Shown here: one piece after another, positions 44,633 to 53,949 of the stretch
Numbering within the stretch: position 1 is the first letter of the stretch
Layout of the letters: each line of letters opens with the position of its first letter
Assembly (NCBI RefSeq): GCF_034321785.1
Contig: NZ_JAXLPB010000003.1
Coordinates: forward strand, 310,001-374,000
Source: Fulvimarina uroteuthidis
GTDB lineage: Bacteria > Pseudomonadota > Alphaproteobacteria > Rhizobiales > Rhizobiaceae
Reading direction: 5' to 3'
Length of the DNA stretch: 64,000 nucleotides
Program-made: the position numbers and the translations under genes
Notes under the pieces: model-generated
Told to the model about the DNA's origin: nothing
Databases searched by the model: none
What the model saw: only the letters and a program-made list of their open reading frames with translations

Positions 44633-47600
44633 ATGGCCGACATCATCTCGTCCACCATCGACAAGGAACAGATCACGGGAGCGTTCGCGCTCGCGGTCGA
44701 TGCGCGTTTCGACGATCTGGGCGCCGGAAACGGGCAGAAGATCTTCGATTTCAACAACGGGACCAATATCGACACCATCGCCTTCGGCCAGGTCGGCGGT
44801 TCGAGCGATGTCGAGTTCGTCATCGTCCGCAGCGGCGTCGAACATCGCCTCGTCGCCAAGGGCGCGATCGTCGAGGGTGAACTCGCCACCTGGCGCGTCG
44901 GCATCGATCCGAACGGCATCATGCGGATCGCCAAGAACCAGGAGCTGCTGGTCGAGAGTGCCAAGGGCGATGCCGTCCTGCCGGCGGACGTGGTGCGCAC
45001 GAACCAGCTGATCGGCACGTCGAGCGACCCGGCCGATGCCGATCTCGCCGGTCTCGTGCTCAATCTGAAGATCGCCAATTACGGCAATGTCGACGAACTC
45101 GATCCGGCCTATCAGGGCAGCCCCTGCGCGACGACCGGCGAGGTGCGCTGCTTCTGCGATACGCTGGCGCCCCAGGGAGAGGTGATCGCGGGCGAGAACT
45201 CCGCGACGCGGATCTCCACGACGGACGCCGAGGGCGACGGCGAATGGAGCCAGGTCCAGTCGCTCGGCCTCATCCCCCTTCATGCCATGGTGCTGCCCGA
45301 CGGCAAGGTGCTGAGCTTCGGCACCAACGAGGACGGCACCCAGACCGGCCAGTTCATCTACAGCCTCTACGACCCGATCACCGGCATCGACAAGATCCTG
45401 CCCAACACCACCGGCGTCGACCTCTTCTGCTCCAACATGTCGCTCGACCCGACCACCGGGAACGTCATTATCCTGGGCGGCGATTCCCGCGGCAGAGGCG
45501 GTCCGGTCAATGGCGGCGTCAACGATGTCGTGATCTTCGACTACACCACGCAGACCATCCGCAATGCCGAAAGCGGCGACATGCAATATGATCGCTGGTA
45601 CGGCACCTCCGTCACTCTCCAGAACGGCGAGATCTTCATCATCGGCGGCTCGGGCGGCGGCGACGACATTCCGGAGGTCTACAATGCCGAGACCGGCATG
45701 CGGACCCTGAACAATGCACGCATCGGCGTGGACTACTGGTATCCCAAGAGCTTCGTGCGCAGCGACGGCAAGGTCATCGTGATGTCGAAGGAAGGTGGCG
45801 TCTTCGCCATCGAGACCGACGGACAGGGATCGAGCCAGCGGGTCGGCACGGTCGAGTTCAACATGGGCATCAACACTCCGGCCATCATGTATCGCGAAGA
45901 CAAGATCGTCATCCTGAAGGAGGATGGCGATCTCTACACCATGGATCTCAACGCCTCCTGGCTGGGTTTCACGAAGGTCGCCGATCTCGACGGCACGCGG
46001 CACGATGGCGGCATGGTGATCCTGCCGGACGGGCGCGTCCTGATCGCCGGCGGGGCACGGGTCGACAATCAGCTGAACGCCGCCGACTATTCGGTCGACA
46101 TCTGGAATCCCGACACCAACGAGGTTGTCGAGGTGGGTGGGCTGCAGACCGCGCGCCTCTACCATTCCAGCTTCCAGATGATGCCGAACGGCACGGTCTG
46201 GGTGGGCGGAGGCGGCGCGCCGGGCCCGCTCACCAACACCAATGTGGAATTCTACGCGCCGAGCTATTTCTACGATGAGAGCGGCAAGCTTGCGGACAGG
46301 CCCGAAATCACCGATGCGCCGCTCAACATCGACTCCGCCTCGAATTTCCGCATCACGGTGGATGATACGAGCGACATCGCCCGTCTCACCGCACAACGCA
46401 ACGGTGCCTTCACCCATTCGGTCAATTCCGACGCACGCTTTCTGGAACTCGATTTCACCGTCATCGACGCCACGACGATCGAGGTGACCGCGCCGGGCTC
46501 CAGCATGCTCAATGGGTCCTGGATGCTCTTCGCGCTCGACAAGGCCGGTGTGCCGTCCATGGGCGCCATGCTCGGCGTCGACATGGCGCCGGTGGTCAGG
46601 ACCGCTCCGATCCTCGGCAAGGATGCGCAGCGCGACGTCTACGGCATCGACGACGATCCGATCGACGGTCCCTTCGATCTGACCGTCGAGGCGCGGTTCG
46701 ACGACGTGGCGGGCGGCAGTTGGCAGCGGGTCTTCGATTTCGCCAAAGGCGCGGCCAGCGACAATGTCTACCTGTCGCAGGTCGCGAACACGACGGATAT
46801 CGAGTTCGCCGTCTTCGTCGGCGCGACCCCCCACAAGCTCGTCGCGCGCAACGTGATCGAGGAAGGGGTCGTCGCCAAATGGTCGGTCTCGGTCAGCGAC
46901 ACCGGCTTCATGCGTCTGTGGAAGGACGACGCGCTCGTCGCCGAAGGGCAGGGCGCCGTACCGCGCGACGTCGATCGCGGCGCCAACCTCGCGGGCGAAT
47001 CCAACTGGCCGGGCACCACGCCGCTGAAGGGCATGGTCCGCTTCCTCGAGATCGTGAACGAGGGCGACCAGCCCGAATATGTCCATCTCGGCCTGCCGAA
47101 ACTCTCGCTGACGCCCGCGCAGCACGTGCTGGTGAGCGAGGATGGCGAGGCCGGACAGATGGTCTTCCGCGTCGAACTCGATCAGGCCGCGCCGAGCGTC
47201 GTCACCGCCAGGATTACCATTTCCGGCGATGCCACCGGCCCCACGCAAATCGTCATCCCGGCTGGCCAGCGCAGCGCCGAGATCGTGCTGACCGTCGGCG
47301 GCGACGCTGCCCGCGGCCCGATGGAGAAGATCTCCGTCGCCCTGAGCGACCTCACCCAGGCGCGTGCCGCCGGCCCGCTCGAAGCGAGCGCCTTCGTCTT
47401 CGACGAAACGGACGCCGCCGCGCAGCCCCTCAAGGTCGACTTCTTCAACGCGCCGGGCCAGGCGAAGAGCCTTGCGGACATCGATTTCGAGGGCGTCCCG
47501 ATCCATTCGGCGAGCGTGACGTCGATCGACCGGCTCGTCGGAACCAAGGCGTTCTACGAGGGCGGTCCGACGGACCTTTTCGCGGCGCGCTACACCGGGC

Positions 47601-49819
47601 AGTTCGTCGTCGAGACGGCGGGCACCCACACCTTCCACCTGTCCAGCGACGACGGATCGTGCCTGTTCATCGACGGCAAGCTCGTCATCGACAATGACGG
47701 CCTGAAGCCGCTGACGACGCGGAGCGCGACGATCGATCTCTCCGCCAGCACGCACACGATCGAGGTGCGCTATTTCGAACTGCGCGAAAGCGCCGGGCTG
47801 AAGCTCGACTGGAACGGTCCGGGGTTCGGCCGCTCGACCACGAGCTTCGGCGCCGATGCGGCGGCCCCGGCCTTTCATCGCCTGGGAACCTCCATCTATA
47901 TCGAGGGCACGCCCGGCCTGACCCGCGAGCAGGCCGAAGCCGAGGCGAAGGCGATGGGCGGAAAGCTCGTCGAGGTCGGCAGCGCCGAGGAGAACGCCTT
48001 CCTGCGGGAACGCTTCGGCGGCGCGAACGAGATCTGGCTCGGCATCGACGATGTCAGGACCGAAGGCAGCTGGCGCAACCAGGACGGCACGGACGCGACC
48101 TATCTGAATTTCGCGCCAGGCGAGCCGAACAATTACGGCAACGAGGACTTCGTCGCGATGCGCTCCGACGGTCTCTGGAACGATCTCGACGGCACGGCGG
48201 GCGGACGGATACGGACGATCATCGAGCTGACAGCGCCGGAGAAGCCGCCTGTCGTGGCGAACCGCGACCCGATCGTCGATACCGGCATCTCGGTGCTCGC
48301 CGGCAGCGTCGCGGAGCTTGCGGACAGGGCCGACGGCGAGACCACCGCACAGTTGACCGCGACCGGCACGATCGCCGTGAGCGATGCTGACAAGGACGCG
48401 CTGACGGCCGACGTTCGAGCGCTGGGCGAGACATATCTCGGCGCCATCCGGCTCGACCCCGTGCAGGACGGCTCGCTCCGGTGGACGTTCACCGTCGCCG
48501 ATGGCGAACTCGACGCGCTCGGCGCCGGCGAGAGCCTCGTGCAGCGCTATGCGGTCACCGTTTCGGACGGGCGCGGCGGCCAGACGGTGGAGACGGTGAC
48601 GGTCACGCTCGTCGGCGCCGAGGACCGCGACGGCGAGGTTTTCCGCGGCTCGCCGGGCGATGACGGTCTGGTCGGCACCGATGGCGACGACCGGTTCGAA
48701 CGCAGCACCGGCCGCGACGTCATCGATGGCGGCAAGGGCAGCGACACGGTCGAGCTCGATGGTCGCCTCGAAGACTATAGGGTCGAAATCCTGGCGGATG
48801 GGGCGGTCCGCCTGACGGACGCCACGGCCGCCCTGCCGACCGTCAAGACGCTGCGGAACATCGAATCCGTCGTCTTCCCGCAGGACCGTCGCACCTATGC
48901 GATCGAGGAGGTCAAGGCGCTGGCGAAGGACGACGGGCCGGCCGTCGGCACCGCGCCGGTCGCCGAGGACGATTCGCTCTGGTTCTCGCTGAGCGCGGGC
49001 GAAGCCGTCACCGGCGAGACCGGCTTCATGCTCTACAACGACAGCGATCCCGACGGCGATCCGCTCCAGGTGATCTCCGTCGACGCCTACAGCGCGCGCG
49101 GAGCGGCGGTCAGGCTGCGCGACAGCGATGGCGACGGCGTGTTCGACGCCATCGACTACGATCCGACGGTATCCCTCGAGCTGGCCGCACTCGGACGGGG
49201 CGTGCAGATCGGCGACACGGTCGGATACACGATCTCCGACGGCAAGGGCGGGACCGACACGGCGACCGTTCATCTGACCGTCGACGGGATCGCCGAACCC
49301 GGCAAGGAGGGCGATCCGGTGGTCAACGGCGTGCCGACCGCCGGGGACGACACCCTGTGGTTCTCCCTCAGCGCGGGCGAGGCCGTCACCGGCGAAACCG
49401 CCTTCATGCTCTCAAACGACGCCGATCCCGACGGCGACCGTCTCCAGGTGACCTCGATCGACGCGTTCAGCGCGCGTGGGGCGGCGGTGAGACTGCGCGA
49501 CAGCGATGGCGACGGCGTGTTCGACGCGGTCGATTACGATCCGACGGTGTCCGTCGAACTGTCGGCGCTCGGGCAGGGCCTGCAGATCGACGACACGGTC
49601 GGATACACGATCTCCGACGGGAAGGGCGGGACCGACACGGCGACCGTCCATCTGACGATCGACGGCGCACGGGGGCCGATCGATCCCTCGGCGGGCAGTC
49701 TCGACCAGATCGCCTTCGCCCAGTCGGATTTCTCCGATGCGGCCCTTGCCGTTCCGATGGTCGAGGATGACGGGCTTGGCCTCGACGCCGCCATTCCGCC
49801 GGATCAGGCGGCCGCCTGA
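44633..49819 (+). CDS. Type I-secreted multidomain galactose-oxidase-like copper-radical oxidase
   Basis: 1728 residues, no signal peptide. Order: LamG-like module (1-158); three Cys (165, 173, 175); Kelch-type galactose oxidase domain (~205-530) with its C-terminal Ig-like domain (~545-650); second LamG-like copy (~670-818); Calx-beta (~820-926); PA14 (~933-1064); C-type lectin (~1080-1200, EPN and WND motifs); cadherin-like repeat (~1209-1330); RTX-like Gly/Asp segment (~1340-1378); two near-identical 126-residue repeats from ~1443; acidic tail. Copper/radical residues align with galactose oxidase: Cys266 (DLFCSN), Tyr323 (RWYGTS), Tyr510-His511 (RLYHSS), His595 (FTHSVNSD). YFYDESGKLADRPEIT and GSWMLFALDKAGVPS also match. 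Predicted role: extracellular oxidation of an alcohol or aldehyde to give H2O2. Substrate unknown. Confidence 0.85.
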   Translation: MADIISSTIDKEQITGAFALAVDARFDDLGAGNGQKIFDFNNGTNIDTIAFGQVGGSSDVEFVIVRSGVEHRLVAKGAIVEGELATWRVGIDPNGIMRIAKNQELLVESAKGDAVLPADVVRTNQLIGTSSDPADADLAGLVLNLKIANYGNVDELDPAYQGSPCATTGEVRCFCDTLAPQGEVIAGENSATRISTTDAEGDGEWSQVQSLGLIPLHAMVLPDGKVLSFGTNEDGTQTGQFIYSLYDPITGIDKILPNTTGVDLFCSNMSLDPTTGNVIILGGDSRGRGGPVNGGVNDVVIFDYTTQTIRNAESGDMQYDRWYGTSVTLQNGEIFIIGGSGGGDDIPEVYNAETGMRTLNNARIGVDYWYPKSFVRSDGKVIVMSKEGGVFAIETDGQGSSQRVGTVEFNMGINTPAIMYREDKIVILKEDGDLYTMDLNASWLGFTKVADLDGTRHDGGMVILPDGRVLIAGGARVDNQLNAADYSVDIWNPDTNEVVEVGGLQTARLYHSSFQMMPNGTVWVGGGGAPGPLTNTNVEFYAPSYFYDESGKLADRPEITDAPLNIDSASNFRITVDDTSDIARLTAQRNGAFTHSVNSDARFLELDFTVIDATTIEVTAPGSSMLNGSWMLFALDKAGVPSMGAMLGVDMAPVVRTAPILGKDAQRDVYGIDDDPIDGPFDLTVEARFDDVAGGSWQRVFDFAKGAASDNVYLSQVANTTDIEFAVFVGATPHKLVARNVIEEGVVAKWSVSVSDTGFMRLWKDDALVAEGQGAVPRDVDRGANLAGESNWPGTTPLKGMVRFLEIVNEGDQPEYVHLGLPKLSLTPAQHVLVSEDGEAGQMVFRVELDQAAPSVVTARITISGDATGPTQIVIPAGQRSAEIVLTVGGDAARGPMEKISVALSDLTQARAAGPLEASAFVFDETDAAAQPLKVDFFNAPGQAKSLADIDFEGVPIHSASVTSIDRLVGTKAFYEGGPTDLFAARYTGQFVVETAGTHTFHLSSDDGSCLFIDGKLVIDNDGLKPLTTRSATIDLSASTHTIEVRYFELRESAGLKLDWNGPGFGRSTTSFGADAAAPAFHRLGTSIYIEGTPGLTREQAEAEAKAMGGKLVEVGSAEENAFLRERFGGANEIWLGIDDVRTEGSWRNQDGTDATYLNFAPGEPNNYGNEDFVAMRSDGLWNDLDGTAGGRIRTIIELTAPEKPPVVANRDPIVDTGISVLAGSVAELADRADGETTAQLTATGTIAVSDADKDALTADVRALGETYLGAIRLDPVQDGSLRWTFTVADGELDALGAGESLVQRYAVTVSDGRGGQTVETVTVTLVGAEDRDGEVFRGSPGDDGLVGTDGDDRFERSTGRDVIDGGKGSDTVELDGRLEDYRVEILADGAVRLTDATAALPTVKTLRNIESVVFPQDRRTYAIEEVKALAKDDGPAVGTAPVAEDDSLWFSLSAGEAVTGETGFMLYNDSDPDGDPLQVISVDAYSARGAAVRLRDSDGDGVFDAIDYDPTVSLELAALGRGVQIGDTVGYTISDGKGGTDTATVHLTVDGIAEPGKEGDPVVNGVPTAGDDTLWFSLSAGEAVTGETAFMLSNDADPDGDRLQVTSIDAFSARGAAVRLRDSDGDGVFDAVDYDPTVSVELSALGQGLQIDDTVGYTISDGKGGTDTATVHLTIDGARGPIDPSAGSLDQIAFAQSDFSDAALAVPMVEDDGLGLDAAIPPDQAAA
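48962..49668 (+). repeat. Two tandem copies of a 378-base coding repeat
   Basis: Copy one begins at 48962 and copy two at 49340, a period of 378 bases or 126 residues; the second is complete to about 49668. Both encode LWFSLSAGEAVTGET, ARGAAVRLRDSDGDGVFDA and VGYTISDGKGGTDTATVHLT with few changes. DSDGDGVFD is an EF-hand-like calcium loop, and the unit looks cadherin/VCBS-like. High DNA identity suggests a recent duplication. Confidence 0.88.
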
Positions 49820-49978
49820 TCCGGCCCGCGCCCCGCCTTCGGCGCGGGCGCACCGCCCGCAAGGCCGCGATCGCGCCGGAATGGCTCTCGGACCCGCCGA
49901 TCGCAGAGCGTGTCGAATGCCCGGATGAGGGAAGGATTCGGGCTTCGTTAACCGTCCTCCTGTAACCCGAAAGGCAGG

Positions 49979-51808
49979 ATGGAGACCGCGATGCCCGCAA
50001 TCCTGAGTTTGATAGGCGCCATGCCGAGGCCCCACAGGCGGGCGCTGATCCTGTTCACGCTTCTTGCCAATGTGGCCGTGCTCGGGCCATCCCTGCACAT
50101 GCTGCAGATCTACGATCGCGTGCTGGCGTCCGGCAGCGTGGCGACGCTCGTCGGCGTGACCGTCGCGGTGCTGATCGTCCTGTCTGTCTACGGGCTCTGC
50201 GAGTTCGTCCGCAGTCGCATCGCTTCTCGTCTGGCCGCCGACTACACGATGCGGCGCAGCGCCATCCTGTTTGCCGAACTCGCCCAGGCGAAAGCCGGCG
50301 CCACGACGCGGGCCTCCGCGATGCGCGACTTCTCGGCGGTGCGCCAGTTCATCGGCTCGAAGCTGTTCACCGCCTGCTTCGACCTGCCCTTCGTGCCCTT
50401 CTACCTGGCGCTCCTGGCTCTCGTTCACTGGTCGATCGGCGTCCTCGGCGCCCTCGGGATCGCCGCGATCCTCTTCCTCGCCTGGCTGAATTCGGTCGCG
50501 ACGCGGAAAAGCCGCGAGGAGGCGCAGAAGGCCGATGCCGATACCATGGGCTTTGCCCAATCGGTGTTCCAGCGTGCCGAGGATGTGCGCGCGATGGGGC
50601 TCCTGCACACCCTGATGGACACCTGGACCTCGAAGATCGCCGCGGCTCTGAACGCGGCGGAAACGGCCAGCGAGGTCAGCGCGCCCTATGCCGCCGCCAG
50701 CCGCACGCTGCGCCTGACCATCCAGGTTCTCGTCATGGCGCTCGGCGGCTGGCTGGTCCTGGAGGGGGCGATGAGCGCCGGCCTGATCTTTCTCGCTTCC
50801 ATGGTTTCGGGACGCCTGCTGGCCCCGATCGACGCCCTGATCGGCGGCTGGGACCAGATGATCCGCGCGAATGCCGCCTACAAATCCATCGAGGCGACGA
50901 TCGCGAGGCGCGAGCCGCCCCGCACCCTGCCGGATCTCGGCGAGCCGACGGGCGTGCTTCATCTCTCGCAGATCCGCGTCGATCACCGCTCGAGCGGACG
51001 CCATCCGGTCCTTCGGGACGTCAGTCTCGAACTTGCACCCGGCATGCTCCTCGTGCTGATCGGCCCGTCCGGCGAGGGCAAGAGCCTGCTTGCCCGGATC
51101 ATAGCCGGCGCGAGCGAGGCCGATGCCGGGCGCGTGACGATGGACGGCATTCCCACGATGCGCTATCCGCGCCACCAATGGGCGTCGATCTCCGGCTACC
51201 AGCCACAGATGCCGAACCTCTTCCAGGGAACGATCGCCAGCAATATCGCGCGCTTCCGCAGGGACGTCGATATGCCCGCGATCTACCAGGCCGCCAGCCG
51301 CGCCGGGGCGCATCAGGCGATCCTGTCCCTCGCCAACGGCTATCAGGAGATCGTCGGGCGACCCGAATGCGAGATCCCGGCGGGCCTGGTGCAAAGGATC
51401 GCGCTCGCCCGGGCCCTGATCGGCCGGCCGCGTCTCGTCGTTCTCGACGAACCGCTCAACCATCTCGACACGGCTCTGCAGGCGCGTCTCATGGAGACGA
51501 TCGAGTCCATGCGGGCAGAGGGAACCTCGTTCGTCGTCGTCTGCCAGAAGCATGCGATGGTCCGCCGCGCCAGTCAGGTGCTGATGGTCCGCGACGGAAC
51601 GGTCCAAACGGTGCAGGTCGAACGGCCAAAGGCTGATGCCGGGCGTCAAGGCCCGGCGGTCGTCGCCCGTCCGGCGGGCGGGGCTGCCGCGCCAGGTTCC
51701 GCATTCCGGCCCGCGGCGAGCACGGCACAGGCGTTCGAGGCACAGGCTGTCGAGGTGCAGCATCGGTCGGCCGCCCTCGCCCTCGACCGTGCGGTGGGGC
51801 AGGACTGA
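49979..51808 (+). CDS. Type I secretion system permease/ATPase
   Basis: A 609-residue inner-membrane ABC exporter of the PrtD/HasD type. The membrane domain has about six helices (25-300), with the family phrase GPSLHMLQIYDRVLASGS. The nucleotide-binding domain has Walker A GPSGEGKS (362-369), Q-loop GYQPQ, and Walker B LVVLDE (486-491). The signature is degenerate: IPAGLVQR replaces LSGGQ. An Ala/Pro-rich tail of ~70 residues follows. It lies 159 bases after the copper oxidase gene and its TGATG overlap with the adaptor gene shows coupling. The large neighbour is its obvious substrate. Confidence 0.9.
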   Translation: METAMPAILSLIGAMPRPHRRALILFTLLANVAVLGPSLHMLQIYDRVLASGSVATLVGVTVAVLIVLSVYGLCEFVRSRIASRLAADYTMRRSAILFAELAQAKAGATTRASAMRDFSAVRQFIGSKLFTACFDLPFVPFYLALLALVHWSIGVLGALGIAAILFLAWLNSVATRKSREEAQKADADTMGFAQSVFQRAEDVRAMGLLHTLMDTWTSKIAAALNAAETASEVSAPYAAASRTLRLTIQVLVMALGGWLVLEGAMSAGLIFLASMVSGRLLAPIDALIGGWDQMIRANAAYKSIEATIARREPPRTLPDLGEPTGVLHLSQIRVDHRSSGRHPVLRDVSLELAPGMLLVLIGPSGEGKSLLARIIAGASEADAGRVTMDGIPTMRYPRHQWASISGYQPQMPNLFQGTIASNIARFRRDVDMPAIYQAASRAGAHQAILSLANGYQEIVGRPECEIPAGLVQRIALARALIGRPRLVVLDEPLNHLDTALQARLMETIESMRAEGTSFVVVCQKHAMVRRASQVLMVRDGTVQTVQVERPKADAGRQGPAVVARPAGGAAAPGSAFRPAASTAQAFEAQAVEVQHRSAALALDRAVGQD

Positions 51809-53226
51809 TGGCCCCGCATGCTCTCATCCATTTGAGATCGTTGTTCCGGCGAAGGGGCGGTGCGAACGCCGGGGAACCGCCGAAGCCGGATCAGGGCGAC
51901 GTCATGACGATCGCGCCGGGCGGCGATCCCGGCGTCGAGACCGGCCTTTCCGACATTCTCGGCGGCGTTTCCGTCATCATCCTCCTGTGCGCCGGGCTCT
52001 TCGCCGTCTGGGGCGCGGCCTTTCCCCTGTCCTCGGCCATCATCGCCTCGGGCTCTCTCGTCTCCAGCGGGTCGAACCAGCTCGTGCAGCATCCATCGGG
52101 GGGAACCGTCGTCGCGATCCTCGCCAGGGACGGCGACCGCGTGGCGGAGGGCGAGGTCATCGCCCGTCTCGATCCGGCGCCGATAAAGGCCGAACTGACC
52201 CGGCTGAAGGCACGCCGCGCGACCCTTGCCGCAATGAAGGATCGTCTCGAGGCCGGGCGCCGGGGCCGGGATGCCGGCACGGGGCAGGTGGCCAACGCGC
52301 CGCTTCGCCTGACCGATGCGGCGACCCCGTCTCTCGACGACATGCTTCGCCTCGAGCAGCTCCGGACGCGTCTTCAGGACCGCATCAGCCTCGACGCCAG
52401 CCTCGAGGCCCTGGACCGGCAGGCGGATGCGACCAGGGCCCAGCGCGACGGGTTCGAGCGCCGGATTGCCGATCTCCAAAGCCAGATCGCCATCTATCAG
52501 GACCAGACCGACGGCGTCAGACGTCTCGTCTCGGCCGGTCACATCGCGCGCCGCGAGCTCTGGACGAGCGAAAATCAGCTCCTCGATGCCCGCTCCCGCC
52601 TGTCGGCCCTTCTGGCCGAGCGGGCGGTGGCCGGCGAACGGCTGGGGGAACTGTCGGCCGACGGCCGGCGGCTGCGCGGCGAGAACGCGCGCGACGACGC
52701 CCAGCAGCTCACCGAGATCATCGGCGAACTCGGCCAGATCGAGGACCAGATCGCCGCGGCCGAGCGCTCCTTCGAGCAGGTCAGCCTGCGTGCGCCGATG
52801 ACCGGCATCCTCGTCAATTCGGCACTGTCCACCGAAGGGGGCGTCGCACGCGGCGGCGAGACGCTGGCGGAGATCGTTCCCGAGGACGGTCGCATGATCT
52901 TCCAGGCCCGCTTGCTGCCCAAGGACATCGACCATGTGCGCGTCGGCCAGCCGGCGGAGATCGAGGTGACGGCGTTCAACATGCGCCTGACGGACAGGAT
53001 CGGGGGAACGGTCGTCTACGTGTCGGCCGACACCAGCGAGGACGAGCGGACCGGGGAGCAGTTCTACTTCGCGAAGCTTGCCATCGACGCGGGATCCACC
53101 GACGCCGTCCTGCGCGCCGGCATGGTCGGAACGGCTTATATCGCGGGGCCGACGCGCAGCTTCTTCGCCTATGTCCTGCAGCCGCTTCTCGACGGCTACC
53201 GCCACGCCTTCCGCGAATGGCAATGA
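51808..53226 (+). CDS. HlyD-family type I secretion periplasmic adaptor
   Basis: A 472-residue membrane fusion protein. The cytoplasmic N-tail (1-45) is followed by one helix (about 47-70, GGVSVIILLCAGLFAVWGAA). A biotinyl/lipoyl-like half-motif QHPSGGTVVAILARDGDRVAEGE is next, then a coiled-coil hairpin (about 125-310), the second lipoyl half with RAPMTGILVNSAL, and a beta-barrel end. It links the ABC exporter to a TolC-type channel. No tolC homologue is in the window, so a general outer-membrane channel is probably used. Confidence 0.9.
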   Translation: MAPHALIHLRSLFRRRGGANAGEPPKPDQGDVMTIAPGGDPGVETGLSDILGGVSVIILLCAGLFAVWGAAFPLSSAIIASGSLVSSGSNQLVQHPSGGTVVAILARDGDRVAEGEVIARLDPAPIKAELTRLKARRATLAAMKDRLEAGRRGRDAGTGQVANAPLRLTDAATPSLDDMLRLEQLRTRLQDRISLDASLEALDRQADATRAQRDGFERRIADLQSQIAIYQDQTDGVRRLVSAGHIARRELWTSENQLLDARSRLSALLAERAVAGERLGELSADGRRLRGENARDDAQQLTEIIGELGQIEDQIAAAERSFEQVSLRAPMTGILVNSALSTEGGVARGGETLAEIVPEDGRMIFQARLLPKDIDHVRVGQPAEIEVTAFNMRLTDRIGGTVVYVSADTSEDERTGEQFYFAKLAIDAGSTDAVLRAGMVGTAYIAGPTRSFFAYVLQPLLDGYRHAFREWQ

Positions 53227-53601
53227 CCCGGTTCGCGTCGCCGCTTCCTGCCGGTCGACCCCGCTTCGGCCGGTTCCGCGTCCATCGCGACGTCCGCCCG
53301 GCCTCGACCTGAGCGGCGGTTACGGCCATCGGGTTCCCCCGGCGGGCCGGCCGGATCGTGCGCCTTCGGCACGCCGAAGCCGCGGGCGGAAGCCACGTCT
53401 GCGCAGAGCGCGGCGATCGCCGCCGATCCATCAGCCAACCCGGAAGCCGAGCGCGCCGCCGATGCGACCCCTGTTTCTGTCGGAACGCGTCGCGATCCGG
53501 GATGCGGCGAGGTGAACCGGGCGATTTCCGGTCTCGCATACGAAAACGCTCCCGGCGATAAAATCGTCGGGAGCGCGAAGGGTCAGCTTGGGAGGCTTTG
53601 C
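53227..53601. other. Gap after the type I secretion genes
   Basis: 375 bases with no recognisable gene. It ends with the terminator of the minus-strand secreted protein. No intrinsic terminator is obvious directly after the adaptor gene. Confidence 0.45.
53545..53578 (-). terminator. Rho-independent terminator of the small secreted protein gene
   Basis: On the minus strand CGCTCCCGACGAT pairs with ATCGCCGGGAGCG around a TTT loop and is followed by TTTTC. It lies about 25 bases beyond the stop codon at 53602. Confidence 0.75.
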
Positions 53602-53949
53602 TTACTTGATATCGAGTGCGGCGCGCAGATCGGCCTGGGGCTCGATGGTGAGCGTGTCGCCGGTGCGCGAGATCGTGACCATGTCGGTATTTGCGCCGGA
53701 ACGGCCAGGCACTTCGACGGTCATCGACTGTCCGTCGCGCAGATTGGCGCGCGTGCGGATCGAACGGTCGCTGTCGCCGGACGAGAGCGTGGCGACGACC
53801 GCGAATTCGTCCGACACTTCGGTGTAGTAGACCGAGCCGTTGACGTCGCCGACGGTCACGTGGCGGCCGTGCAGGGCGCTGACGTCTTCGGCCGAAGCGG
53901 ACATCGAGAGAACGAGCGTCGCAGCGGCTGCGAGAAGAATGGTTTTCAT
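53602..53949 (-). CDS. Small secreted hypothetical protein
   Basis: A 115-residue protein with a signal peptide (MKTILLAAAATLVLSMSASA, cut before EDVS). The mature ~95 residues are rich in Thr, Val and Asp with alternating polarity, suggesting an all-beta periplasmic domain. There are no cysteines and no recognised family. GAGGA lies about 10 bases before the ATG. It has its own terminator and is antiparallel to the secretion locus. Confidence 0.65.
   Translation of the reverse strand: MKTILLAAAATLVLSMSASAEDVSALHGRHVTVGDVNGSVYYTEVSDEFAVVATLSSGDSDRSIRTRANLRDGQSMTVEVPGRSGANTDMVTISRTGDTLTIEPQADLRAALDIK

Noticed and set aside
44414..49273. 1619-residue open frame on the minus strand
   Set aside because: It lies antisense to the copper-oxidase gene and its translation is a low-complexity Arg/Asp/Val/Ala mix with no motif. 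It arises from high third-position GC.
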